Below are positions 45,697 through 56,489 of a stretch of 64,000 bases of DNA, one piece after another. Within the stretch, counting starts at the first letter, position 1. Each line of letters starts with the position of its first letter. The translations under genes and the position numbers were made by a program. The notes beneath the pieces were generated by a model. That model saw only the letters and a list, made by a program, of their open reading frames with translations, did no database searches and was not told the DNA's origin. The DNA is from Triticum aestivum (lineage: Eukaryota > Streptophyta > Magnoliopsida > Poales > Poaceae): contig NC_057801.1 of NCBI RefSeq assembly GCF_018294505.1, positions 198,900,538 through 198,964,537 on the forward strand, given 5' to 3'.

Positions 45697-46377
45697 ATGT
45701 CCGCTGGCTGCTCGTCCACCTGCTCTTCAGCAGGCAACAACCAGATATGCGCCAAGTCACCACCCGTACCATCGCCTGTGGGTCTCATCACACACCCGCC
45801 GGCATGCGCACCGCAGCCGATTGCTCATCGCAACCCGCTGCCGTTGGTGTGGTGCCACTGCTGCAAATCACGCAGAGTCATCCGTCGCGTCTCAACCACA
45901 ATCCGCAACCCTGGTCGAGTCTTCTACAAATGCCCAAATCATGGGGTAATAATATGTTTAAGTGTTGTTCTGCTGCTTTCAGTTGCTGATTTTTTTAATA
46001 GTTTGGTTGATGATCTTCCAATTTGATTCATGCAGAAAAGGGAAGATTCGTGTGATTTGTATTTCTGGGAAGTTGTTGATGTGGGGGAATGCAACTATGC
46101 TGATTATTTGGTTAGCCGAGGAATCCCAATACCAGCAGGTTGGGGTGTTGGACAAGTAATTGAAGGAACAACAGAAGAGGAAGATGCGGAGCAGAAGGTT
46201 AAAGACACAGTTCCTCTGATCATGGCCAAGCAACAGCTGCTGAACGGCCTTGACAGCAATGAGGAGATGAAAGAGCTTGTGAAGATAATGGGCAAAATCG
46301 ATGTGCTCTGTAGGATGATTGTCTCTTTATTTGCAGTGTATGTAGCACTCGTGATGTATTCAGTGGCTACGACATGA
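45697..46377 (+). CDS. GRF-type zinc-finger protein with C-terminal membrane segment (two exons)
   Basis: The predicted product has 196 residues from exons 45697-45945 and 46036-46377. The GT...AG intron (45946-46035) interrupts the zinc finger in phase 0 between NHG and KRED. The start was chosen at ATG 45697 (A at -3); an in-frame ATG at 45616 would add 27 residues. After a Ser/Pro-rich N-terminus comes a GRF finger (residues about 62-95): WCHCC, NPGRVFYKCPNHG and, across the splice, CDLYFWE. The GRF family binds single-stranded nucleic acid in several repair proteins, but plant single-GRF proteins are uncharacterised. A helical stretch (residues 145-170) and a hydrophobic tail (IVSLFAVYVALVMYSV) suggest a tail-anchored membrane protein. 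Both exons are open with a stop at 46375-46377; an AATGAA follows at about 46397. It sits between CACTA repeats and a CACTA transposase, so it may be a transposon-borne gene. Confidence 0.65.
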
Positions 46378-46498
46378 GCACTTTGCTGAAACTAGTAATG
46401 AATGAAACCTGTGTAGCAGGCTGGGCATAGTGTTGTGAACATCTAATGATTTCTATTAATGGAAATCAGGGGGTATCCCCTTTTGCTCATATAAATAA

Positions 46499-46825
46499 GG
46501 GCCATTTGCATTTCCGCCCCTAACTCGAACCACCTACTCAGATTTTCCCCTAATTTCAAAGCATGCTCAAATTTGCCCCTCTGCCGTTAAGTCACTACTC
46601 AGAAATGCCCTTCCGTCCAGTCAAAGGCCTTTGACCGTCAAAGGCCCATGTGTATTGTAGCAGACGGAAAGTGCTACAGTATTGGACGGAAAGTGCTACA
46701 GTACTGTACGGAAGGGCATTTCTGAGTAGTGACTTAACGGCGGAGGGGTAAATTTGAGCATGCTTCAAAATTAGGGGCAAATCTGAGTAGTGGGTTCGAG
46801 TTAGGGGCACAGATGTAAATGTCCC
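46499..46825. mobile_element. Mutator-type MITE with 9-bp target-site duplication
   Basis: A 327-bp near-palindromic element with inverted arms of about 130 bp beginning GGGCCATTTGCAT / GGGACATTTACAT. It is flanked by perfect 9-bp repeats TATAAATAA at 46490-46498 and 46826-46834, the length diagnostic for Mutator-like elements. The centre contains two direct GGACGGAAAGTGCTACAGTA-like copies. No coding capacity. Confidence 0.9.
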
Positions 46826-46834
46826 TATAAATAA

Positions 46835-47189
46835 ATAGATAGCAGAGGCCCTGTCGGGTCAGCTTTGTTCTCATTCGAAGACGTCGAGCAAATTGCAGTC
46901 CAACAACAAACTATGTCATCAAATTCAAGTTTCACAGCCAAATATGAGTACAACTAAACAACAATGTCATCATGTTTTAGTTGTCATACAATCACCAAAC
47001 ACAAATCAGCATACATAACAAGTGATTTTCTCACAGCAAAATACTAAACAACATGTTCATCAGGTTTCAGTTGCCATAGCAAACACAATTTCACATAGTA
47101 GATAAAAAAACGTCTTCTGACAGGCAAATACGACAAAAGCAATGTAATCATCATCCGCAGCAGCAGCGTCAACATCTTCGCCATGTGTA
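46835..47189. other. Downstream flank of the CACTA transposase
   Basis: About 350 bp, AT-rich, with CA-containing words (TGTCATC, CACAAATC) repeated loosely. No gene or terminus was recognised. Confidence 0.5.
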
Positions 47190-50100
47190 TCAGTCTGAAT
47201 CGTAATTCCCCACGGTGTCATCTTCTTCTTCGTCCTCAACGTCCTCGAACGCTGGCTTCTTCTTGATCAACTCTTGTATGTCCACAGCACGACAGGCAAT
47301 CTTTTCGCCGGCATCATTGACGTGATGGTTCTCAAAGATATTAGGAACATCTGTGTTATCTTGTACATCAGGAGCAGTGTAAGCATCATCTTGTTGTGCA
47401 ACTTCATTAAATGAATTCCTCTACTCAAACCTTTGCAATACTCTCCAGTCATCGCTACGTGCAAATGTGTCTTCCAAGAAAAATATATGTGTTGCTTGAT
47501 TTGCCAAAATAAAAGGCTCATTGGTCTGGTACGCCGCCTTGACATTGATGGATTTGAAATAATCATCAGCTCTGGGTTTTGCGATCCTGGAAAACAGGTT
47601 ATACCAACGATAGCACAATAGAACCACACACCGATGATCCTCGAAACTGGAGATATACTGCAATTGAACAATTTCTGTTATGTTAGCATACATTTCAGTT
47701 GTCTCTTTGTCATACATATCCGTGCTCATGATGGCACTGTTTTGTGTCTTCCTGCCTTCGTCTCGTGCAAGGGTGTTGTAGCGCACATCTCCAACAACGC
47801 AAGATTCATAATGTCTTACACGAGTATCAGGACCCATTGCTAGTGAGTAAAGGGCATCATCAACTGCCTGCCCATCCTCCCGCATCTTCTTAACCCATGG
47901 TTAGAAAATAGACAAGTTGATCATCTTATGTACTCAATATATTAAAAAAACTGATAGTGCACTGCAAAAGCTTACATGGTTCTTGAACCATTTCTCAAAT
48001 CCTGCCATAACCAGTTTGTCAATGTTTCTTGGATTTTGCGGCAGTAACTCCTTTTTTTGTACATGTTGCACAACATAGTGATCGTGTCAAACATCTAAAT
48101 ATATAAGAATGTGCTGCAAGTTTAGTAGATTACGATGTACAAGCTGCAGTACTGCACTTACTTGATATAAGGTAGTATCTCAGGACAGTTATTCAACACA
48201 TACCAAACCATTTTGTCCAAATCTTTAGGTTTGTCCTCTTGTCGACTCTTCCCTGTAACTCGAACAGAATAATCGAAAACATTGAGCCCGGGATTGTCTT
48301 CATCCACCTCTTTGCTAAGCTGATCAGCTGTTTCAATGTATTTTGAGCAGAATGTCAACACTTCTGTAGCAATGTAGGCCTCTGCAATGGAACCCTCGGG
48401 TCTAGCTTTGTTCCTAACATAGCCCTTGAAAGTGCCTAGTCGCCTTTCAATAGGGTACATCCAGCCATACTGTACTGGACCTCTAAGTAGTGCCTCATCA
48501 GGTAGATGAACAGCCAAATGCACCATCACATCAAAGAAGGCTGGAGGATATATCTTCTCAAGGTCGCGTAGGATAGTTGGTATCTTGTCTCTAAGACGCT
48601 CCAAAGCATCTATCCTGATATTTCTACTACAGAGTTCCCTGAAGAATTGTCCCAACTCTGCAACTGCTCTGTATAAGTCAGGGCGGCCCAATCCTCTAAG
48701 GATAACAGGTAAAACCCTTTGAAGTAGGACGTGGCAGTCATGAGTTTTCAACCCTTGTACCTTGTTTCCATCTGCACTGACTCTCCTTTCAGGGTTGGAA
48801 GCAAATCCATGTGGGAATCTCACGCATGACAGGACCTCGCAGAATTCTTTTCTTTTTACCTTGTCCAAGACGTACACAGCTGGTTCCATATCCCGTGGTT
48901 TACCTTCATCTTGCACCTGCAAATCCTTTCTGATACCCAGGTGTGTCAAATCAATCCTAGATTTAAGGTATCTTTCGTCTTGCCTTCAATGTTAAGAAGT
49001 GTGCCGATGATGCTGTCACATATATTTTTCTTGATGTGCATCACATCAAGATTATGCCGCAGATCCAAATCTTTCCAATACTCCAAGTCCCACAAAGTGG
49101 ACCTGCGGGTAAACAATAATCTCTCTTCTACCGTGCCACGCTTCCTTTTCCCGCTACCATTACCAGGATGGTTTCCTGGTGTAATATGCATGACCTTCTC
49201 TAATTCCACTTGCAACTCATCGATGGTGAGCCTCTTTGGCGCATCACGGTTTTCATGCTTTGCATTGAACACATGTCTTCGGTATTTTCTAGGATGCGGC
49301 TTGTCCTTGCCAAGGAAACGGCGGTATCCAATGTAACAGATCTTGCTAAGTATTGCGTATGACAGCGGATTCTTGTCACAGCGAACACATGCATTGTAAC
49401 CATGTGTCGTTCGCCCTGACATAGTGCCCAAAGCCGGATAATCATGGATGCACCAAATTACAACAGCACGCAGAAAGAAATTAGCTGGTGGGCTGCTATA
49501 TAGGTCTCGAGTGAGAACACCCTTCCATAGCTGTTGAAGTTCCTCCACAAGAGGCTCCATGAACAAATCAAAATCCTTTCCAGGTCTTTTTGGACCTGGG
49601 ATGAGCAAGGCCATCATGTAGTTTGATTCTTTGGTGCAGACATTTGGAGGCATGTTGTAAGGGATAACAAGCACTGGCCACATGCTATATGTGGCGCTCT
49701 GGTGGCCAAATGGGTTAAATCCATCTGAAGCTAAGCCAAGTCTAATGTTTCTCGGGTCAGCAGCAAACTCTTTGTGTTTATCATTGAAGCTTTTCCACTC
49801 ACTACCATGAGATGGATGGCTCATTATATTCTGATATCTATACTCCTGGTTCCTAGAATGCCACAGTACATCCTCTCTTGTTTCAGCATCATGAAACAAC
49901 CTCTGCAATCTTGGTGTAATTGGAAAATGTCTCAAAACATTATGAGGAACCCTCTTCACAGCATCGCCATCTTTCCATCTTGATGATTTGCATTTCAGGC
50001 ATTCACTTAAGTTGGCATAATCCTTCCGGAACAGAACACAATTATTCTTACAAACATGGATCATATCATATCCAATTCCAACTACACGAGGAAATTCTTC

Positions 50101-50708
50101 ATTTTACTATAGGTGTGTGGCATCTCAGACGCATCTGGGAAAGATTTGCGGAAAGCAGCCAACATCGCATCGAATGATTTGTTGGTCATCCGCTCAGATG
50201 TCTTCACCTGAAGAAAGGTGACCATAGGTGAGAATACTGACAGCTTATTTCCTAGGGTGACAGCAACGTTGCATTGTTCCAACATGCGGGCCCACCATTT
50301 TTCTTCTGCAGGTGATAGTTCACGGAATGCACGAGCATTTCGTAGCATTGTTTCAATGTTGGTCAAACTCATTGGCTCCGCCACCACCACCTCCTCCTCC
50401 TCTTCCACCTGAGCATCAGGCAGATCAAGATGGTGATCTGGTGCTTCCACGTAGTCAATAACATTGACGTTCACAGCTTCACCATGATGAACCCACCTAG
50501 TATATGTGACCGACATCCCATACAAGTGTAGATGATTTTGCACAGTTGACTGGGGTCTTGTAACTGAATTCATACAACTGCTACACGAGCAGAGCACATC
50601 TGATTTCGGACCACCGTACTCAGCTCTAATAAAGTTCATGAAGTTTTCAACCCCCTCGACATATGCAGCGGAGAATCTTCAAGCAGAAGTTATCCAAGTC
50701 ATGTCCAT
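47190..50708 (-). pseudogene. CACTA (En/Spm) TNP2-type transposase, lightly damaged
   Basis: Minus-strand gene from ATG 50708 to TGA 47190-47192. Parts in order are: an N-terminal transposase-associated domain (YVEGVENFMNFIRAEYGG; Cys motif LCSCSSCMNS); the TNP2-like core (IHVCKNNCVLFRKDYA, DGFNPFGHQS, YNMPPNVC, GYNACVRC, LDVMHIKKNICDSIIGTLLN); a DUF4218-type region (MVHLAVHLPDEALLRGPVQ, YPIERRLGTFKGYVRNK); and a DUF4216-type C-terminus (GPDTRVRHYESC). Introns are likely at 48161 to about 48060 and at 47975-47889. Lesions are few: a TGA at codon 10 (50681-50679), one-base shifts near 50082 and 48960, and a TAG at 47423-47421 with the frame continuing 76 codons to an Asp/Glu-rich end. The transposase is therefore recently inactivated. 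The catalytic core would cut CACTA ends; it may belong with the terminus at 40610. Confidence 0.85.
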
Positions 50709-51845
50709 CTGTTAGACATACAAATTAGTTCTTCTACTAGATATTACAGGAAAAACATATATGCTTTTTTATGAAGTCCAGAAAAAAATACCTAGGTCGA
50801 TGTCTAAAGCTATGGCAAGATATTTGGACGAGCAGATCTAAGTAACGAAATATATGTAAAGTTAATTCAGCAAACAGCTTTGAGTGTTAAATTATGGCAG
50901 GCTGTTTCAGCAGTCAATGAGCCTGAGCACACAGCCATCAAACTATCGAAGGCCGTCACAGCAACAAAGATCGAGTATAAAATGGTGTAGAGCTATTTCT
51001 CCTAACAGATTGGCTACTAGACCATGGCAATCTACGTCACAATAAATATATGGCAGGATATTTTAGCAACTAATCGGCCTTGGCATGCCATCTCAGCTAA
51101 GCAGATTGAGTGCAGAACAGGGAAAGGAAGCTTCTTAAGCAGAGCATATTGACAGTAAACTACTTCGGCAAATAGTGAGACTAACAGCGTCTATCAGCTA
51201 ACATTCAGCGCTACACCGACATGAACGGGGCCTCAGTCTAGAATGCGTGTACCGTGGGAGAAGCTGACCGCCGTGCGTCTCCACACGAACGTCGCCAGCG
51301 GTGGCAGCACTGATCGTCGTGCGCCTCCACAAGAACGTAGCCAGAGGTGGCGGCGCGGCTAGAGGACAGCAGTCTACGAGAGCGTACTGTGGGAGCGAGA
51401 GGATCGCCGTGCGTCCCCTTGACGAACCGCGGCACCGACGTATCGGCGCGGCGGGGAGGGCGGCTTTGGCGGAGCGAATGGAGTGGGGGGGGACGGGAGG
51501 AGGGGGTTTGGGGAATATTTGGCCGAAGGGCGGTTGAATCAAATTTACGGGGAATTTTTGTGGGGGGGGGAGGATTTTCGCGCGGTGGGCGGGGGGAGTT
51601 TGGCGCATGGTCGGTTTCTCCAAGTGCAGTCCCACGTGTCAGTGAAGAGGCAAGCCGAAGCACGTTCCGTTTGCGTGAGCCGTGTGCAGGACCAAATGTG
51701 TGTGGGGAGCAATGCGACCGCGACAGGAGTGCTGTGAGTGTACCACTTTTTTTCCTTTTAAACTAGGTGCTTCGCCCCCTCAAAAAAAATGTTGCTTCGC
51801 GCGATCCATCGATACTACTACTAGTAATCCGGTAATCCCAACTAA
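50709..51845 (-). other. Upstream region of the CACTA transposase
   Basis: 50709-51200 is AT-rich with loosely repeated words about GGCA-GT-TTTCAGC-A. 51230-51640 is strongly GC-rich and reads C-rich on the minus strand, like a 5' UTR or CpG-rich promoter. Overlapping open frames here (51198-51663) are compositional. A GCAGTCCCACGTGTCAG motif occurs near 51627. No CACTA terminus was found. Confidence 0.5.
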
Positions 51846-52324
51846 GGGTCCGTTCGGAGTGGAGGAGTAGAAAACAAAGGGATTGAAAATTTTACAGGAA
51901 TGTACTTTGCCTGACTAGGAGAAACCTTGGAGCGTGAAACAGAGGGATGCAAAATTTTGTTGCGTTCGGCGTGAACTAGTAAAACCAAAGGAACCGAGAG
52001 ATAGAAGCCAGTGCATGCATCTGCCTCCCATTGTATGAAAATAGTTTTTTATTTACCTGTACATGCAGCTTGCTTGGCCGCTAGCTTGACAACTCACAGG
52101 CAATGATTTTTTTAGTATGGCCAACTCACACCTTGCATCGGGCTTCTGCCCAAACATTGGGTTGGAGTAGATTTTTTAGTTCCCGTAAAAGGTACAGGCT
52201 AGGTGAACTTTCCTGTAGAATGAGCGAGGACGTTCCTTTGAACCAAACGCATTACATGTTATTTTTCCAAAGGAAACCAGACCTACGAAAATTCCTGTAG
52301 AATTCCTGCACACCGAATGGGGCC
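51846..52324. mobile_element. Tourist/Harbinger-type MITE
   Basis: A 479-bp element with imperfect terminal inverted repeats, GGGTCCGTTCGGAGTGGAGGA at the left against GGCCCCATTCGGTGTGCAGGA from the right (16 of 21 matching). It is flanked by TAA at 51843-51845 and 52325-52327, the 3-bp TSD of PIF/Harbinger elements. Confidence 0.75.
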
Positions 52325-52415
52325 TAAAACGGCGCGGCCGGGTCTTTTCCCGCGCGATATGCTGGGAGGTTGGCTTAGTTGGGTTTTTTAGATTTGTCTC
52401 GGTTCAATAAAAAGC

Positions 52416-52566
52416 AGAGTTGGTGATGATGGTGTGCCTGTCATCCTGCAATATAGGCCGTCCGATCTATATCTAATGGATAGGAAGGAAACTATGACAA
52501 TTTACCCGCACTCTTCTCCACATTTGCAGATAAGGCTTTCCCTCGTTCATCCTTTTCTCCCACAAG
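52416..52566 (+). repeat. Left arm of a long-range inverted repeat
   Basis: About 150 bp that recur in inverted orientation at 59964-60122 with small gaps; shared blocks include TTGGTGATGATGGTGTGCC, CTGCAATATAGGCCGTCCGA and GAACGAGGGAAAG-type words. Roughly 85 percent identical by eye, 7.4 kb apart. Confidence 0.85.
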
Positions 52567-53549
52567 ATCTTGATCTTCCGTGCACTAGTACTCCTACAAT
52601 ATGTAAATTATTGTGAAAGTTCATATACACCGGCCGAGATTAATGCAAACACGATAGATTTTCATTACATTTCGAACTTTAATAAGACAGAAAAATAAAA
52701 GAAACCCGACCCTAAACCTATTCTACGACGGCGACTGACGTCCTCCATCTGCGATCTCTATGTACGGGGGCGCGGTTCAAGACCCGTGAAGTGAAGGTGC
52801 GGTCTCCGACAAGGAAGAGTAGAACACGGGATACGGACCGGCCAGTTGGCACACCATGCCCTGCCGCCTCCCATGCCCTACTCATCCTCGGAGGAGTCCC
52901 CGACCTCGGCGGTGTCGGACGTTGGACGGCGGCAAGTAGGATGCGTGGCTGACGGTGCTCCCGTCGTCGGCTACCAGCGTGGCCACCGCTTGTGCGGCCG
53001 CGTCCGCGTCCGGCTACGCCGCTATTGTGTCGCGAGAGGCGACTTGAGCGAGGGCGGCGACCTCGAGCTTCATCCCCGAAGACAAGCTCTCCCACAGAGT
53101 GTTCCCACTTGCGGTCATGGCGGATGTGGTGTCAGGTAGGAGGACGATGCGCTATGGTGTGGAGGTTAGCTGGGCGTTGCCGCTTTAAGTAGCGCATTCC
53201 GGTGAGGCCAAGCGTCCGGGTGCGTCATTATGTCGCCGGAGTTGGTTCCTTGGGCACCGGGCCTCTTAACGACGACATACGAACGGATGGCATGAATGCA
53301 GACAGCTGGCGCCGGCTGGGAACGCACCGCGCGACGGCGCGAGGGACGAGGGCTTTCGTGTGCCAGGGTAGTCAGCTGCGGTTGTGGCAATGTTGGAGAT
53401 GCCCTTTGCTCAAATGTGATCCCCGCATGTCATTGAAAAAGCAAGACGACCCGGCATGGTCTCAGGTCCAGAGGATGCAGTTGGCCGCGCTACACCACTC
53501 CGCGGACGCGTCGCGGCGCCCCGTGCATCCGCGACGAGCCGGGTGTTGG
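52567..53549. other. GC-rich region with possible Harbinger-type 3' end
   Basis: A minus-strand open frame at 52718-53095 (Arg/Ser-rich, ending RRWRTSVAVVE) lacks any domain I recognise and looks compositional. The sequence TGTTGGAGATGCCC at 53391-53404 matches the right terminus of a common grass Harbinger family (GGGCATCTCCAAC), but I see no left partner. The region could therefore be a truncated transposon containing the frame. Confidence 0.35.
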
Positions 53550-53780
53550 GGTGTGTTTGGATTGTGGCCAAAGTGCACCTTACCAAAAGTTTGGTCATGA
53601 CCCAAAGATTGGTCTTTGTTTGGATGGTTGCCATTTCTTTGGCATGCCAATGAACTCTAGCCAATTCTAGTTCATTTTTCTTGCCAATGTCGGCCAAATC
53701 ATGGGCAACCAATACCTCAACCAAAATTTTGGCTACCCAATGCTTTGATGGGGCAACCTTGGGCACAAACCAAACATACC
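53550..53780. mobile_element. Short MITE, superfamily unresolved
   Basis: A 231-bp element with inverted ends GGTGTGTTTGGATTGTGGCC and GGTATGTTTGGTTTGTGCCC. It is flanked by GTTGG on both sides (53545-53549 and 53781-53785). The ends resemble Tourist or hAT elements, but a 5-bp flanking repeat fits neither the 3-bp Harbinger nor the 8-bp hAT rule, so the boundaries may be off by a few bases. Confidence 0.65.
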
Positions 53781-54437
53781 GTTGGTCGTGCCACAGCACA
53801 AACGCCACCCTCGGCACACTGAAACCGACCGTGTCTATCAACGATATGAGCGTGTCACTCACCGCGGTCGCCGTGTCCAGAGGCGGTGCTGGAGCTTCGC
53901 CCCGTTGTTGGCCCCAAAGACCCACATGAACGGTTGTCGGTGGCGAGGAGGTCGTGGGCCAACTCCTCCATTGGACTAGTCTACGCTACGTCGTCCCGAC
54001 GGGTGTGCCCCACATGTCAGTTTCCCTGTTTTCCCAGCCATATTCGAGCGCCAGTGCTCCGTGTTGCGCATTAGGCCTTTCACTATGTAGGCCAAGCGAG
54101 ACAACTTATTGTTTATTTGAGTCGTTCAAGTGTAATCATGTAGCGTTTGCTTATTTCTCATTCCTCTCCAACCCTATTCTACATCAATCATGTCGCCCTC
54201 CAGTCGAGTCCATCCTCCCGCATGCCTCATTTGAACATTCTGCCAAGTATCATTCGCATGTACCCACCCTAGTCCTCTTTCAATAGATCTCCAGACCCCG
54301 AGATGAAATCGAGAGGGAACGAGTGGGGGCACGTGATACCTAAGGTGGATTCAAAATTTTGAACCGGTGATCATAGCATCCGCAAATCATATATAAAGGG
54401 TATTCAATGTTTGTTTCGTTTTTGAACGTACAATATA
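53781..54437. other. Unassigned low-copy DNA
   Basis: No gene recognised. A CCCCACATGTCAG motif is at about 54008. The stretch 54341-54430 (GGTGGATTCAAAATTTTGAA and following) resembles 61998-62130 in the same orientation. Confidence 0.4.
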
Positions 54438-54905
54438 CTCCGTCCTATCCTTTATACCTTACATATAAGTTTTATGTGTAGTCAAAGTATCTCTACTATG
54501 ATAAAAAAGGTATCAACATTCAACAATGCCCAATCAATATTGTTAGATTCATACGTACTCCTAGATTTGTACTCGAGATGGTTTCCAATTTGACTATTGA
54601 CAAGATTAATAGTACTCCTTTCACATAGGTGAGTAAGTCATCTTAGGCTGTGCACCGTGACCAAGGAGGAGGGGAAAACGAGAGACATTAATGTTTATTT
54701 GCTAATTAATAGTATTGCATGTAGTGAACTAACCACTGCATGTCATGTTTGATAGTCTCAGGTCATTAAAAGCATGCACACCCTCATCTCTTATTGGTTC
54801 ATATGTCAAGAAACAAGAAATGAGGTAGAAGTTAATGCACCGCACCTACGTGTTTTGGGATTATTTGGTTTTCGTAAGATAACTTACATACCTAGACGGA
54901 GGGAG
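54438..54905. mobile_element. Stowaway-type (Tc1/mariner) MITE, long form
   Basis: A 468-bp element from CTCCGTCC (left) to GACGGAGGGAG (right), with TA on each side (54436-54437 and 54906-54907). The terminal sequence is the well-known Stowaway CTCCCTCCGTC repeat. The length is on the high side, so an internal insertion is possible. Confidence 0.7.
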
Positions 54906-54973
54906 TACATGAGATGTATAATGTGAAAATTATATCATTGGAAACTCCTTTCACATACGAAATTGACCATGTG

Positions 54974-55140
54974 CTTTGTGTAAGTTGCATGTCATATATT
55001 ATTACTCTAACATTTGGTCAAAGTTAGCCTCGAAAAACGCATTAGACCCTGTATGCTTTGTGTAAGTTGCATGTCATATATTTTTACTCTAACATTTGTG
55101 TAAGTTGCATGTCATATATTATTACTCTAACATTTGATCA
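54974..55140. repeat. Local triplication of a 40-45-bp unit
   Basis: TGTGTAAGTTGCATGTCATA followed by an ATTACTCTAACATTT block occurs at about 54977, 55060 and 55098. The last two copies are head to tail; the first is separated by about 40 bp. Confidence 0.85.
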
Positions 55141-55292
55141 AACTAGTTTAGTGGAAGTGGATCCTCTGACGTAGGTATCCCTGCCTTACCCTCCCTTTCG
55201 GTCACTTACTGGCGGACCCCATGCTTGCTAGGCCCCGCATGTCAGTTACTCAATGGGTTCGGCCACATCAGGGGATCCTCATCCATAGTATA

Positions 55293-55332
55293 CTCCCTCT
55301 GTTTTTATTTACTCCGCATAAAATGGAGGGAG
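55293..55332. repeat. Miniature Stowaway remnant (40 bp)
   Basis: CTCCCTCTG ... GGAGGGAG with TA on both sides: both Stowaway termini with almost all of the interior deleted. Confidence 0.7.
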
Positions 55333-55670
55333 TAGTGGTATAATAAATGACGCGGGCGGGGGAGGGGGAGGGACGTTGGTTTGCTCTCAACTGCGGTCCC
55401 ACAAGCGAGCGAAAACGCAAGACAAAGCGTGTTCCATTCGGTGAGCGACGTGGAGGGTCCAGCGTGCCGGGCTGCAACGCGGACGCGACAAGAGCGATGT
55501 ACAGTCAAAACCGATTGACCGGTTGTCACTGGAACCACTATTCACACCAGAACCTTCGCTGCTCGGCCTACGCCAGCCACTGCCCTAAAACCACACCAAA
55601 TCTCCAGCCCATTCCCCCACCTTTCGATCCCCTAGCCCGCATCAAGCGTCCCCTAGTTCGCCGGAAAGCC

Positions 55671-56489
55671 ATGGTGCACCGCAAGATCACTTACTACAAG
55701 ATGCTGACGCCGGAGCGCCGCGCAGAAATCGCGGCGGCGGTCGGCGCCATAGACCTCCTTTCCCAAGCTCGCTTTGTGGCGGGCCAATCCCTGAGTTCTC
55801 TAGAGCCAAGCTACGAGGAGGAGGAAGCCGATCCAATGTTCACTGTGGAGGTCGCGGCGCAGAAGGCCCCCGATGGGTATGAGACGATGGACGTCGACTT
55901 CGTGCCGGCGTCCGAGTCCCCCATGGTGCAGGCGAACCAGCGGTTCAACATGGCGATACTTAAGGAGGACCGAGAGGCAGAGGCTCAACTCGACGCGAAG
56001 CGCACGCATGCCGCTGCCATCGAGGCTCTCCTACAGGCGGAACCGGATGTCGTGGATGTGAACCGGGCGGCGGAGGCTCAACTTGAGGCGGAGCACGCGG
56101 ATGCCACTGCCATCGAGGCCCTCCTGCAGGCGAAACTGGATGTCCTGGACATGAACCGGGTGGCAGAGGCTCGACTTGACGTAGAGGGCGCGGATGCCGC
56201 TCTCATCGACGCCCTCCTGCGGGCGGAACCGGAAGTCCTGAACTTGAACCGGGCGGCAGAGGCTCGACTCGACACAGAGCGCGCGGATGCCGCTCTCATC
56301 GACGCCCTCCTGCAGGCGGAACCGGAAGTCCTGGACTTGAACCGGGCGGCGGAGGCTCGACTCGACGCGGAGCGTGCGGATGCCGCTACCATCGAGGCCC
56401 TCCTGCTGGCAGAACCGAACGTCCTCCACTTGAACCGGGCTGTGCTCTCGTCCGTGCAGAGTGCCCGCATGCTCTGCTTGAACGAGTAG
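55671..56489 (+). CDS. Unrecognised protein with five tandem 31-residue repeats
   Basis: An open frame of 272 residues starting in an excellent context (GCCATGG at 55671); a TATAATAA at 55339-55346 is a possible promoter. The N-terminal 98 residues are unique (MVHRKITYYKMLTPERRAE, then an acidic EEEEADP stretch). Then five exact 93-bp units start at 55968, 56061, 56154, 56247 and 56340, with a partial sixth at 56433. The unit consensus is NRAAEARLDAERADAA followed by LIDALLQAEPEVLDL. The pattern, Ala/Leu/Glu-rich with a Pro break, suggests two short helices per repeat and a solenoid or coiled-coil rod. The TAG at 56487-56489 may be premature: the same frame runs on for 51 codons (LEAEDNHGAETHVGSE) to TAA at 56643-56645. 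No signal peptide or known domain. I do not recognise it. Confidence 0.5.
   Translation: MVHRKITYYKMLTPERRAEIAAAVGAIDLLSQARFVAGQSLSSLEPSYEEEEADPMFTVEVAAQKAPDGYETMDVDFVPASESPMVQANQRFNMAILKEDREAEAQLDAKRTHAAAIEALLQAEPDVVDVNRAAEAQLEAEHADATAIEALLQAKLDVLDMNRVAEARLDVEGADAALIDALLRAEPEVLNLNRAAEARLDTERADAALIDALLQAEPEVLDLNRAAEARLDAERADAATIEALLLAEPNVLHLNRAVLSSVQSARMLCLNE

Noticed and set aside
46595..46810. A 71-codon minus-strand frame
   Set aside because: It lies inside the palindromic Mutator-type MITE.
51198..51663. Overlapping Pro/Arg-rich frames on the minus strand and Gly-rich frames on the plus strand
   Set aside because: Open in most frames because of high GC content; no domain, no conserved motif; better read as upstream DNA of the transposase.
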